Shown here in pieces: positions 46,073 through 55,233 of a stretch of 64,000 nucleotides of DNA. Position numbers and translations under genes: made by a program. Source of the DNA: Acinetobacter higginsii (GTDB taxonomy: Bacteria; Pseudomonadota; Gammaproteobacteria; Pseudomonadales; Moraxellaceae); NCBI RefSeq assembly GCF_000369525.1, contig NZ_KB850071.1, positions 71,032 to 135,031 on the forward strand. Reading direction: 5' to 3'. The notes below the pieces were generated by a model, which saw nothing but the letters and a program-made list of their open reading frames with translations, did no database searches and was not told where the DNA came from. Every line of letters starts with the position of its first letter. Positions within the stretch are counted from its first letter, which is position 1.

Positions 46073-46945
46073 TTACTGGGTTTCAATTTCTCTGAGCCGA
46101 ATCAAACCTTCTTGAACGGTACTACAGACCAACTGTCCATTTTGCCACATCCGCCCAAAGTTTAAGCCACGTGAGCTGGCACTAATCGTTGCTTCCATGT
46201 CGTAAAGCATCCATTCATCTGCACGCAGTGGGCGATGGAAATAGATAGTGTGATCAATACTGGCACATTGTAAGTTTGGAGAGATCCATGACAATCCATG
46301 TGGACGTAAAGCCGTGGTCATCAAGGTAAAGTCTGAATAGAATGCCACAATCGCCTGATGCAGCGAGATCTCATCTAAATCTGCTGGAATCGTATCATGG
46401 GTACGAATGTAATGTGCATAAAACGGCGCTTCAGGCTGCGGCTGAAATGGGTTAATCAACTGCGTCGGTCTGATTTCCACATGACGCTCCCGCATAAAAC
46501 TGGCACGTACATTTTCAGGTACAAAGTTAATCAGACTTTCTTTCAGCTCATTCTCAGACTTTAATGTCTCTGGTTCAGGGTATTCTGGCTCTTTATGTTG
46601 ATAGTTCAAGCCTTCTTCTGGATTGGCAAAAGAGACCATTGCAGAGAAAATAGTACGGCCATGTTGAATCGCACGAACCTGTCGACTGGCAAAGCTTTTA
46701 CCATCTCTGAGTGGATCAACTTCATAAATAATCGGTGCATTGACATCGCCACCATACAGGAAATAGGCATGTAAAGAGTGCGCCGGACGATCCGTAGTAT
46801 ATGACGCCGCTCTTAATGCTTGTCCAAGAACCTGCCCACCGAACACTCGCTTGCCTACCAAATTGCGGCTATTGCCTCGAAAAATATGCTCTTCAAGCTT
46901 TTCCAGAGTCAACAGTTCTACCAATTCTTGAGTTAACGCATTCAT
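46073..46945 (-). CDS. tesB: Acyl-CoA thioesterase II
   Basis: 290 residues (E. coli TesB 286) forming a double hotdog fold. The start MNALTQELVELLTLEKLEEHI and RVFGGQVLGQALRAA (about 32-46) are typical; SHLHxxFL-like AHSLHAYFLYGGD follows, and the catalytic Asp/Thr/Gln region (ASIDHTIYFHRPLRADEWML) lies near residues 225-244. It releases free fatty acid from acyl-CoA. The ATG at 46945 is chosen over an in-frame start 29 codons earlier. Confidence 0.9.
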   Translation of the reverse strand: MNALTQELVELLTLEKLEEHIFRGNSRNLVGKRVFGGQVLGQALRAASYTTDRPAHSLHAYFLYGGDVNAPIIYEVDPLRDGKSFASRQVRAIQHGRTIFSAMVSFANPEEGLNYQHKEPEYPEPETLKSENELKESLINFVPENVRASFMRERHVEIRPTQLINPFQPQPEAPFYAHYIRTHDTIPADLDEISLHQAIVAFYSDFTLMTTALRPHGLSWISPNLQCASIDHTIYFHRPLRADEWMLYDMEATISASSRGLNFGRMWQNGQLVCSTVQEGLIRLREIETQ

Positions 46946-47243
46946 GTAATAGCCTTCCAACATCAATGAGGAGAGATCAACCAATCCTTTCAGGGTTGAT
47001 AATTTTGATTGTGCCACAAATTCAAATGACAATGGTCAGGATAAAATGATTCATCCGTCACGATAATGATGTATTGATTATCTTAATATGTATTTATAGC
47101 GGCTAAAAATACGATTTTTAACGATAAAATCTACCAAATACGCTATATTTTGTCAGAAAATAACATACCGTTTCATGTAAGAATATCGCAGAATGTCGTG
47201 TTCATCATGACTCGATGTCAGGATTATTATTTAGGAGTTTGTA
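46946..47243. other. Divergent intergenic region tesB-plsB
   Basis: This 298-nt AT-rich region must contain both promoters. I see no clear operator, hairpin or small gene. TTTAGGAGTTT before the plsB ATG is a good ribosome-binding site. Confidence 0.5.
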
Positions 47244-49790
47244 ATGTCCAAGACTGGATTTGGTCAAATGTATCGCCAACTTTCGAGTAAGTTACTTGAC
47301 CTTGTGGTAACCCCACATGTTCTTGGTGAAGTTCCTACAGAATCCACCACAACAGAGCAAAACACAACCGATTCAAATAAGTTAGTTTGCTATGTTTTAC
47401 AAAATTATTCGCGTAGTAATGCGCTGGTGGTTGATGGTGAGACCCGCCGCCTAAATTTAAAACCAGCCTTAGACCCCTTGAGTTTTGGGAGCTATCAAGA
47501 AAAAAATTCAGTCTTGTTTTTACATCATAACGAAAACAATTTTTTTAATACTCAAACGTTCCCGCCTCGCTTGTTACAACTGGTCGAAGCCTTAGAACAA
47601 CAAACTGATATTGATATTCAGCTGGTACCTGTGACCGTACTTTGGGGCCGTTCGCCAGACAAAGAAGACTCTTGGTTCAAATTATTATTTTCAGATACTT
47701 GGGCAACTCCAGGTACAGTTAAACAACTGATGAATATTGGCTTGCATGGGCGCCAGTCTTATTTAGAGTTCCATGAGCCGCAATCTTTGCGTGAGTTGGT
47801 AGATTATGCCAAGACCAACCATCCAAATATCTCACCTGCAACCTATATTGCAAGTTCTTTAGATACCTATTTAGATCAGCAACGTGAAGTGGTACTTGGC
47901 CCTGACTTATCAGACCGTCGCAATGTGATGCAATCGGTAGTGAAGTCAGCTGAGGTACAAGATGCCATTCGTCGTGAAAGCATTCAGCATAAAATCAGTA
48001 TGCTCGAAGCTGAACGTCGTGCGATTGGCTATGTCAATGAAATCGTGTCTGACTATTCGGCATCTGCGGTACGCTTTGCCGATATGGCCTTAACCCGTTT
48101 ATGGACGCAACTCTATGACGGCGTAGAGGTACATAATTTCAGTACCGTACGTGAGCTGGCAAAAGACTACGAAATCGTTTACACCCCATGTCACCGTAGC
48201 CATATCGATTATTTATTACTGTCTTATGTGATTTATAAGCGTGGCTTGATGATTCCGTATATTGCCGCAGGTGATAACCTTAATCTACCATTTGTAGGTC
48301 AGTTATTACGTGGTGGTGGTGCATTCTTTATTCGCCGTTCTTTCCGCGGAAATGCACTTTACACCTCTGTATTTAAAGAATATTTATACAGCATTTTATC
48401 GCGCAACACGCCTATCGAATACTTTATTGAAGGTGGTCGCTCACGTACAGGTCGCTTACTCCCGCCTAAGACTGGTATGCTAGCGATGACCATTCAAGGT
48501 CATTTACGTGGTCCTGCAAAGCCGATCGTCTTTGTACCGACCTATATTGGTTATGAGCGCCTGATGGAAGGCTCAACCTATGTTGGCGAAATGCAAGGTC
48601 AACCGAAAGAAGCGGAATCCATTTTTGGTATTGTGAAAACCTTACGTAAAATTGAACGTATCTTCGGTAAAGTGCATGTCAACTTCGGTGAACCTGTATT
48701 CCTGAATGATATTCTGAAACAACAGGGTGCGGAGAATATTCAGGCGGATACCGCAAGCACCACAGAGATTTCTAATGTCGTTGCAAGCTCAGCCAATCTG
48801 ATTTTAGAGAACATCAACCGCGCTGTCGTCATCAACCCTGTGTCATTACTGTCTTTAATTCTATTGGCAACACCAAAACACACTTTAGATGAAGAAATCT
48901 GTGCGAAACAGCTCGATATCTACCGTGACTTGGCAACACAACGACCATATGATGAGCGCACGCAAGTGACCTCATTGTCAGGTAAAGAGATTATTGCTTA
49001 TGGTCTCAAACTCAAGTTAATCAAACGTGTACAACATGTGCTAGGCGATATTATTGCGATTGAAGATAATCAAGCGGTATTGCTGACTTACTTCCGTAAT
49101 AACATTTTACACGCCTTTGTTTTACCGTCATTGGTGGCTTCGCTGGTTGAGCACAATGGTAAAATTCACAAGAATGATTTAAGCAATGTGATCCGTACCT
49201 TGTATCCGTTTTTAAAAGCTGAATTATTCATGAAATGGGAAGCTGCTGATCTACAAAAGCAGATTGATAATTATATCGATGCCTTGGTTCAGATTGGTTT
49301 GATTTTCCAAGATCATGACGGCAATTTATTCAGTCCAACGCCAAATAGTGAAGAACATCAAAAGCTTGTCACTTTAGCTCTACCAGTAAAGCAAAGTTTA
49401 GAACGCTATTACATGACACTGGCACTGATTACTCAGCGCGGTTCAGGCAACATTTCAACCAAGCAAGTTGAAGAGCTGAGTCATCTCTTGGGTCAACGCT
49501 TATCTGTGCTGTATGAATTCAACTCACCTGAGTTCTTTGACAAAGCCTTATTCCAAAGCTTTATTAAGGTCCTCACTCAACAAAATTATATTCGTAATAA
49601 TGAGCAAGGTTTCATTGAATATGATGATAACTTCAGTGAAATGGCCGCAGGTGCACAGCTGGTCTTAGATGAAACCACCTTACAAATGTTGCAGCATATC
49701 ACCACCTTCAGCGATGAAGAGCTGGCTGAGGCATTAGAAGCAATGGCCTCACAACAAGCCAAACGTCGCTTAAAACGTAAGAAAGCTTAA
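47244..49790 (+). CDS. plsB: Glycerol-3-phosphate 1-O-acyltransferase
   Basis: 848 residues (E. coli 807), the long PlsB type. Acyltransferase motif HRSHID starts at His317 and gives HxxxxD with Asp322; GGGAFFIRRSF and FIEGGRSRTGRLLPPK are motifs II and III, and PIVFVPTYIGYERL is motif IV. It makes lysophosphatidate at the inner membrane from acyl-CoA or acyl-ACP, the first step of phospholipid synthesis. It is divergent from tesB and followed by a large palindromic terminator. Confidence 0.96.
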   Translation: MSKTGFGQMYRQLSSKLLDLVVTPHVLGEVPTESTTTEQNTTDSNKLVCYVLQNYSRSNALVVDGETRRLNLKPALDPLSFGSYQEKNSVLFLHHNENNFFNTQTFPPRLLQLVEALEQQTDIDIQLVPVTVLWGRSPDKEDSWFKLLFSDTWATPGTVKQLMNIGLHGRQSYLEFHEPQSLRELVDYAKTNHPNISPATYIASSLDTYLDQQREVVLGPDLSDRRNVMQSVVKSAEVQDAIRRESIQHKISMLEAERRAIGYVNEIVSDYSASAVRFADMALTRLWTQLYDGVEVHNFSTVRELAKDYEIVYTPCHRSHIDYLLLSYVIYKRGLMIPYIAAGDNLNLPFVGQLLRGGGAFFIRRSFRGNALYTSVFKEYLYSILSRNTPIEYFIEGGRSRTGRLLPPKTGMLAMTIQGHLRGPAKPIVFVPTYIGYERLMEGSTYVGEMQGQPKEAESIFGIVKTLRKIERIFGKVHVNFGEPVFLNDILKQQGAENIQADTASTTEISNVVASSANLILENINRAVVINPVSLLSLILLATPKHTLDEEICAKQLDIYRDLATQRPYDERTQVTSLSGKEIIAYGLKLKLIKRVQHVLGDIIAIEDNQAVLLTYFRNNILHAFVLPSLVASLVEHNGKIHKNDLSNVIRTLYPFLKAELFMKWEAADLQKQIDNYIDALVQIGLIFQDHDGNLFSPTPNSEEHQKLVTLALPVKQSLERYYMTLALITQRGSGNISTKQVEELSHLLGQRLSVLYEFNSPEFFDKALFQSFIKVLTQQNYIRNNEQGFIEYDDNFSEMAAGAQLVLDETTLQMLQHITTFSDEELAEALEAMASQQAKRRLKRKKA

Positions 49791-49816
49791 AGCCACTAAC
49801 ACCGATACAACTCAAA

Positions 49817-49866
49817 TTTCAGAGATAAAAAAAGCAAACCGAGGTTTGCTTTTTTTATCTCTGAAA
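49817..49866. terminator. Bidirectional terminator with 24-bp perfect arms
   Basis: Arms TTTCAGAGATAAAAAAAGCA(AACC) and its exact reverse complement surround GA. It lies between convergent plsB and the esterase gene, 26 nt and 24 nt from their stops. Confidence 0.9.
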
Positions 49867-49890
49867 GAAATTAGATAAGTGCTTTACTGA

Positions 49891-50829
49891 CTATTCATGA
49901 AAGAACGTTGCTAATGCCTGAACATATTGCTGTATAGCCTGTTGTCCTATTACCGTCATTGGTGCATAGCCATCAAAACCATGAAAGCAGCCAGGATACA
50001 AATGAAATTCAGTGGGGACTCCTGCTTTTGCCAGTGCTGCCACATAGTCCATTGTTTCATCCCTAAACGGATCTTGATCACCCACACAGGTATAGGTTGG
50101 TGGTAAATGAGCATAGTCCTCAGCCCTTGCTGGAGCTGCATAAGATGGAACTTGCTGTGCTAGCATATCACCTAAATACATAGCCCATGCATTTCGATTG
50201 GATTGCTCATTCCAGACTCGACTATCCTGAATTTCAGTACTAGAGTGCGTCTGAAGACGATCATCAATCATTGGGTAAAGTGGCATTTGAAATGCAATCT
50301 TTGGTCCCTTACGATCCCGAGCCAATAAGCTAACCGCAGCGGTTAAGCCACCACCAGCACTCGCCCCTGCTACCGCGATCTTGTCAGCATCAACACCAAG
50401 TGCAGATGCATTTTCAGATAACCAACACAAGCTATCATAACAATCCTCCAAAGGTGCAGGATAAGGATACTCAGGTGCCAGATGATAATCGACAGCAACA
50501 ACCTGACAACCAGCCTCAAGTACAAAGCGCTCACAAAGACTGGCATCCATCTCAGGTGTTCCCATCACATAGCCACCTCCGTGAATCCACAGTACGGCAG
50601 GACTCGGCTTCTGAAGGGATTGAGAACGATAAATTAATATTCGAATCTCTCGTCCACGATGTTGTGACGGAATCCACTGCTCAAGGCATTCGACTTGTGG
50701 GTGAGCTTGAAAATCACCGATCAAATGATCTTTCAGGAACTGACGAATAGCAGGCATTTGCTCTGCACTAATCATTAACTCAGGGAGTTGCGCCAATACA
50801 GACTGCAATTCCTTATGAACATATCTCAT
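49891..50829 (-). CDS. HSL-type alpha/beta-hydrolase (esterase)
   Basis: 312 residues. The hormone-sensitive-lipase oxyanion motif HGGG is at 83-86. The nucleophile Ser157 lies in GASAG (155-159), with Asp253 (GDQDPFRDE) and His283 (CFHGFD) completing the triad. No signal peptide, so cytoplasmic. It is the last gene of a three-gene unit, 27 nt after the dehydrogenase gene. It would cleave the ester made by the monooxygenase. Confidence 0.88.
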   Translation of the reverse strand: MRYVHKELQSVLAQLPELMISAEQMPAIRQFLKDHLIGDFQAHPQVECLEQWIPSQHRGREIRILIYRSQSLQKPSPAVLWIHGGGYVMGTPEMDASLCERFVLEAGCQVVAVDYHLAPEYPYPAPLEDCYDSLCWLSENASALGVDADKIAVAGASAGGGLTAAVSLLARDRKGPKIAFQMPLYPMIDDRLQTHSSTEIQDSRVWNEQSNRNAWAMYLGDMLAQQVPSYAAPARAEDYAHLPPTYTCVGDQDPFRDETMDYVAALAKAGVPTEFHLYPGCFHGFDGYAPMTVIGQQAIQQYVQALATFFHE

Positions 50830-50856
50830 GTTGCTTACTCCTTTGTCTAATGCGAG

Positions 50857-51594
50857 TTAACTAGCTAGGCCACCATCCACTGGAAGCAAGACTCCGTTGA
50901 TATAAGAAGCATTTTCTGACAATAGATACACCACACTATTAGCAATTTCTCCCGCTAAAGCCAGACGCCCTAAGGGACCTAAACGTGATGCATCACTGTC
51001 TTTTACCATGCCACTAATCATGCTGGTATCCACACCTCCCGGACAGACGGCGTTAACACGTATGCCGTACGGCCCATATTCATGTGCAGCGGATACTGTC
51101 AACCCTGACAAAGCATGTTTACTCGCGGCATAAATTGCCAGATAAGGTTCTGCACGTATGCCAGCATGAGATGACGTATTGACAATGCTGCCAGATTTTT
51201 GTCCCATCATCTGCTTCAGCACCAGCTGCATTCCCCAATAAGCGCCTTTTAAATTCACATTCAAAACACGTTCCGCTTCAATCTCTTCCGTTTCATGTAA
51301 TAACGAAGGTTTCTGGAGCACACCAGCATTGTTATGAAAGAAATCAATTCGTGGAAACAACTCGTTTGCCTGATCCACATAAGCCTGCACGTCAACATAA
51401 TTTGCTACATTAGCTTGTTTACAGTAGGCAATGCCGTGCTCATCTTCAATTAATTGTTTTGTTTCAAGAAGGGCCTCATAGTTATAATCCACCAACAGAA
51501 CTTGTGCGCCCTGCCTACAGAGTTGTATAGCCGTTGCTCGGCCAATCCCTCCACCAGCCCCCGTTACAATGCCAAATTTATTTTTAAAGTTCAT
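50857..51594 (-). CDS. Short-chain dehydrogenase/reductase
   Basis: 245 residues. Cofactor motif TGAGGGIG at 11-18, Asp36 after the second strand (LLVDYN) favouring NAD, NNAG at 88-91, catalytic Ser142, Tyr155 and Lys159 (YAASK). The C-terminal VYLLSENASYINGVLLPVDGG is normal. The ATG at 51594 has GGAGTG ahead and lies two bases after the stop of the monooxygenase gene; an ATG at 51609 would overlap it. Likely oxidises a secondary alcohol to a ketone. Confidence 0.9.
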   Translation of the reverse strand: MNFKNKFGIVTGAGGGIGRATAIQLCRQGAQVLLVDYNYEALLETKQLIEDEHGIAYCKQANVANYVDVQAYVDQANELFPRIDFFHNNAGVLQKPSLLHETEEIEAERVLNVNLKGAYWGMQLVLKQMMGQKSGSIVNTSSHAGIRAEPYLAIYAASKHALSGLTVSAAHEYGPYGIRVNAVCPGGVDTSMISGMVKDSDASRLGPLGRLALAGEIANSVVYLLSENASYINGVLLPVDGGLAS

Positions 51595-51596
51595 AA

Positions 51597-53249
51597 TTAA
51601 GCACTCCATACTGTATTGTGACTGTCTACTTGTTTGAATTGAAATCCTCGATATTGATCTGCCGCAACTTCATTACAGAGCTGTCGATATGGTCCAATAC
51701 CAGGCAAATAGATCAGAAAGCGTCGCGGTTTTCCTGCAATATTGGCGCCGGTATACCATGACTCAGCTTTGGTAAATAAAGTGTATTCCGCAATCTCCTG
51801 GCAACGTGCACTCCATTGATCTTCAGCCATAACCGAAGCCTCGATCAGGTCATGATCGCAATCTCGCATATAATTCAGGCAATCGGTAATCCAGTCGACA
51901 TGCTGTTCAATACACAAAGGCATATTGCTAAGTACCGATGGGCTTTCTGGTCCAGTAATCATGAAAAAATTGGGGAAGCCTGCTGTGCTGAGCCCAAGAT
52001 AGGTCCGGGTCGCAGCTCCATTTTCCCATTTATCTTGTAAGGAAATACCAGCAACGCCGCGGATATCCATTTTAAACAATGGCCCAGTCATGCCATCGTA
52101 TCCCGTTGCATATACCAGAATATCTAATTCAAAATATTCATCGGTGGTTTGCAAGCCATACTCATCAATCGCAACAATTGGATTCTCTTTAATATTGACC
52201 AATTGCACATGTGCCTGATTGAACGTTTCATAAAACTGCGAGCCTAAAATTGGACGCTTGGTTCCATAGTAATATTGAGGCTGCAACTGTTTGGCAATTT
52301 CATTATCATCAATACTGTCTGCAATTTTATCTCTAAAGAAATGAGCAATTGCGGCATTGGATTGTTCATTTACCAACAAATCGTTATATGAAGTTGCGAG
52401 ATAAAAACCACCTTTATCCCAAGCATGTTCAAATACTTGTAAGCGTTCTTCAGCACTATCTTGCATAGCAGACTTGTCTGGAGGGTCTTGTGGCATCCCA
52501 AACATGGTTTGATGCATTTGCGCCTTCAATGTCTGAAAGCTATTTTTTATGTGCTGACGTTCCTGATCTGAATAGGGACGATTATTAGCAGGCGCCACAT
52601 ACTGTGGAGTTCGCTGGAAAACAAATAATTGTTCAGCCTCTTTGGCAATCTCTGGAATACTTTGGACGCCACTTGACCCAGTACCAATGACACCCACTCG
52701 TTTTCCTTTGAAGTCGACCTTGTCATGCGGCCAATGTCCCGTATGGTAAGCTTGTCCCTTAAAGAGGTGTTGCCCTTGAATTACAGGCATATTCGATGCA
52801 GACAAACAGCCCACACCAGAAATAAAATACTTAGCTGAGAACCGTTGTCCCTCCTGTGTATGAATGTCCCAGCGTTGGCTCTGTTCGTTAAAATGCGCAG
52901 AAATGATCGTTTGGTTAAACTGAATGTCTTTCTTTAAATCAAACTTATCTGCCACATAATTGAGATAAGCTAAAATTTCAGGTTGTTCCGGATAGCGTGA
53001 GGACCAGCTCCATTCTTGGAACAGCTCTTCGGAAAAGGTGTAGTTATAAGAAAAACTTTCTGTATCACATTTGGCACCAGGATAGCGATTCCAATACCAG
53101 ACACCTCCCACACCCTCACCCTTTTCAAAAGCCATGGTCTTAAACCCAGCGTCTCGCAGCTTTAACAGCATATAAAGCCCTGAGAATCCTGCGCCAACGA
53201 CAACTGCATCCAAAAATACATTGCTTGTGTCTAAAGCTGCTTTTATCAT
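51597..53249 (-). CDS. Type I Baeyer-Villiger monooxygenase
   Basis: 550 residues. Two Rossmann motifs (GAGFSG at 19-24, GTGSSG at 189-194) flank the Baeyer-Villiger fingerprint FKGQAYHTGHWP at 163-174. GGVWYWNRYPGA and YATGYD, both typical of cyclohexanone/phenylacetone-type enzymes, are present. It inserts oxygen next to a carbonyl using NADPH and O2. The ATG at 53249 has AAAGGAG nine bases ahead; a TTG two codons earlier is too close to that site. First gene of the operon with the dehydrogenase and esterase. Confidence 0.92.
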   Translation of the reverse strand: MIKAALDTSNVFLDAVVVGAGFSGLYMLLKLRDAGFKTMAFEKGEGVGGVWYWNRYPGAKCDTESFSYNYTFSEELFQEWSWSSRYPEQPEILAYLNYVADKFDLKKDIQFNQTIISAHFNEQSQRWDIHTQEGQRFSAKYFISGVGCLSASNMPVIQGQHLFKGQAYHTGHWPHDKVDFKGKRVGVIGTGSSGVQSIPEIAKEAEQLFVFQRTPQYVAPANNRPYSDQERQHIKNSFQTLKAQMHQTMFGMPQDPPDKSAMQDSAEERLQVFEHAWDKGGFYLATSYNDLLVNEQSNAAIAHFFRDKIADSIDDNEIAKQLQPQYYYGTKRPILGSQFYETFNQAHVQLVNIKENPIVAIDEYGLQTTDEYFELDILVYATGYDGMTGPLFKMDIRGVAGISLQDKWENGAATRTYLGLSTAGFPNFFMITGPESPSVLSNMPLCIEQHVDWITDCLNYMRDCDHDLIEASVMAEDQWSARCQEIAEYTLFTKAESWYTGANIAGKPRRFLIYLPGIGPYRQLCNEVAADQYRGFQFKQVDSHNTVWSA

Positions 53250-53250
53250 A

Positions 53251-53269
53251 TTCAAATACTCCTTTTGAA
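53251..53269 (-). promoter_or_regulatory. Inverted repeat around the monooxygenase ribosome-binding site
   Basis: On the minus strand TTCAAA and TTTGAA flank AGGAGTA, placing the Shine-Dalgarno in a hairpin loop just before the ATG. The stem is short (6 bp), so its effect is uncertain. Confidence 0.3.
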
Positions 53270-53299
53270 TTTTGCTGACAAATTCATCATAAGAGCTTG

Positions 53300-53323
53300 A
53301 ATCGGATACGGATATTCCCGATT
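53300..53323. promoter_or_regulatory. Candidate operator between the monooxygenase operon and the LuxR-type gene
   Basis: Perfect arms AATCGG and CCGATT with a 12-nt spacer (24 bp in all) lie in the 110-nt divergent intergenic space. Size and place suit a dimeric regulator such as the adjacent LuxR-family protein. Confidence 0.4.
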
Positions 53324-53359
53324 TCTATACTAACAATTCCCTAAAAAGGAGGATAAGTA

Positions 53360-54055
53360 TTGATCCCGCCTTCTAGAATAATTAAACAGGTGCAACAAAT
53401 CGAATTGGCAAAAAGCCATGAAGAACAACTCTTTATGATTTTAAAGACCTATATGTCACTTTTCCCGATGATGAATGCCACACTCTCCCGATATTCTGCG
53501 TTCGGCTTTCTTGGAGAAGGTATTATTTCAATGGAAGGTGAACGGCTCGAATACATCAGTGAAATACGAGATGATATCCGTTCTATTCCTATTATTTATC
53601 AAGCCATACAGGAGCGTAAGGCACATTTTTGCCAAGGAATTGATTTCCTAAAAATGGTGAGCAGTCGCTATCAAATTGCAAGTAATATACAAGCCATTAC
53701 GGTCACACCCATATGTAATGGTTCAGCCGTATTGGGGTTTATTTGCAGCACCAAATTTAGTGATGATACTCAACTCAATCCAACTTTACTCCATGCCCTT
53801 ACCCAATTTGGACATTTGGTCGGTCAATATATGGCCGGTGGTACTGCCTTGCAATTAAAGAATCGTCTCAGCAAACGAGAACTTGAAGTCATGAAACGGG
53901 TTTCACTGGGTGAAAGAAGTAAGGAAATTGCTGACGCCCTCGACATAAGTGAATTAACGATTAATCAATATATCCAATCATCAGTCAAGAAATTGCTCGC
54001 ACATAATCGCACCCATGCAGTCAGTATTTTATTGCGTGAAGGTGTCTTGACCTAA
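53360..54055 (+). CDS. LuxR-family transcriptional regulator with GAF-like sensor half
   Basis: 231 residues. The start is a TTG seven bases after a full AAGGAGG; no ATG lies near. Residues about 20-150 have the alpha/beta pattern of a GAF-like ligand domain (TVTPICNGSAVLGFICS). The C-terminal part is a LuxR helix-turn-helix: LSKRELEVMKRVSLGERSKEIADALDISELTIN (about 170-202) and on to VKKLLAHNRTHAV. It is not a quorum-sensing LuxR by obvious acyl-homoserine-lactone motifs (no WxxxY row). Divergent from the monooxygenase operon. Confidence 0.85.
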   Translation: MIPPSRIIKQVQQIELAKSHEEQLFMILKTYMSLFPMMNATLSRYSAFGFLGEGIISMEGERLEYISEIRDDIRSIPIIYQAIQERKAHFCQGIDFLKMVSSRYQIASNIQAITVTPICNGSAVLGFICSTKFSDDTQLNPTLLHALTQFGHLVGQYMAGGTALQLKNRLSKRELEVMKRVSLGERSKEIADALDISELTINQYIQSSVKKLLAHNRTHAVSILLREGVLT

Positions 54056-54098
54056 GCTCATTAAGCGATGTATCAATTCAATAAGGAGTTGATACCCC

Positions 54099-54125
54099 AA
54101 AAGGCAACTTCGGTTGCCTTTTTTA
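54099..54125. terminator. Rho-independent terminator between the LuxR-type gene and the AdeT-like gene
   Basis: Arms AAAAGGCAAC and GTTGCCTTTT with TTCG loop and T run, suited to both convergent genes. Confidence 0.85.
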
Positions 54126-54130
54126 ATGTG

Positions 54131-55108
54131 CTAACGACACTCTAAATACTTCGGATCATCCAAACATCTCAGTCGTTTAATCAGCGATACAAAATATGCA
54201 TCATAATAACCAGAGTCGACATAACGATTCCGAATTTTGACCACCATCGCGTCATAACCCTGTTTCTCATAACCTGAAATATCCGCCCAGTAATAAGCTG
54301 GTAAATGGTTTTCCCATTGAATGGCTTGTGCAGCAAGCACATTGCTGTTGCGTACAAACCAAGCTCGTATTTGATGACCGAAGCCCGCTGGGTAGACTTG
54401 TGGTCGAATCACGATATTCATCGCAAAATACGCCATAGGGAAGTTAACGACCTGCGTGTCTGCACCAAATTCCTTTTTCAAGTTATACGGCAATATTCCA
54501 TAGGCAGGTGCAGCCAAAATATCAATTTTTTTCTGCTTGAAGGATTCCACCGCATTGGAAAAATCTACATAGACAGGTTTAGCACCTACACTTTGCACCA
54601 AGGCTTGCTGTGGTGGATTATTCTCCAAAATACCAATGGTTTTATTTTTTAATTGAGACACCTTATTGATCTGTTGGGTATTCATGATCATATAAGCCGT
54701 GCCGATCGGGATCATACCCAGCATTTCATAATCTGTCCCGATCATACGCTTTTCTACATTGCTATTATTTAAAAGCTGTAAAAAGACTCTGGCGACACGA
54801 TTATTGGGAATCAAACCAATTCCACCTGTTGTCCCCATAAAGCGGTTATAGCGATAGGTATTAAAGTTGGATGCTACCAAGCCTGAACATTTACGCTGCT
54901 CAAAAGCTTGTATAGCCTCCTTTTCATTCTTAAAGGTTTGAAATTTTAATTGAACTTGATTCTGTAGCGCATACAAACGAATATCCTGTAGACGGCGACT
55001 AATATCACCCTTTGTACTTAAAGGATCAAATACGCACCAAGACTGCTCAACAGCCCAGCTAGTGGTTGTGATCAACCCGAATAAGATCATGCAAATTATT
55101 TTTCTCAT
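54131..55108 (-). CDS. Periplasmic AdeT-like putative solute-binding protein
   Basis: 325 residues with a signal peptide (MRKIICMILFGLITTTSWA, then VEQ). The mature start WCVFDPLSTKGD and CSGLVASNFNTYRYNRFMGT resemble the Acinetobacter AdeT1/AdeT2 group. That group was named as efflux-associated, but its members look like DctP-type solute-binding proteins. An Ala-Pro-Ala-Tyr segment (DILAAPAYGILPYN) and AYFAMNIVIRP fit a periplasmic binding fold. No permease adjoins. A role with the TRAP-type permeases at 10.6-15.5 kb is conceivable but unproved. Confidence 0.65.
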   Translation of the reverse strand: MRKIICMILFGLITTTSWAVEQSWCVFDPLSTKGDISRRLQDIRLYALQNQVQLKFQTFKNEKEAIQAFEQRKCSGLVASNFNTYRYNRFMGTTGGIGLIPNNRVARVFLQLLNNSNVEKRMIGTDYEMLGMIPIGTAYMIMNTQQINKVSQLKNKTIGILENNPPQQALVQSVGAKPVYVDFSNAVESFKQKKIDILAAPAYGILPYNLKKEFGADTQVVNFPMAYFAMNIVIRPQVYPAGFGHQIRAWFVRNSNVLAAQAIQWENHLPAYYWADISGYEKQGYDAMVVKIRNRYVDSGYYDAYFVSLIKRLRCLDDPKYLECR

Positions 55109-55233
55109 GTATCACCTTTACGCCTCACCGCAAACCATGTGCTTAATTTAGGCGGTTCCTTTCAGGAATCTATTGGTATTTATAATTCAAAATACATACC
55201 AACTCTTTAAACTTTCTTTACAGTCTAATCTAA

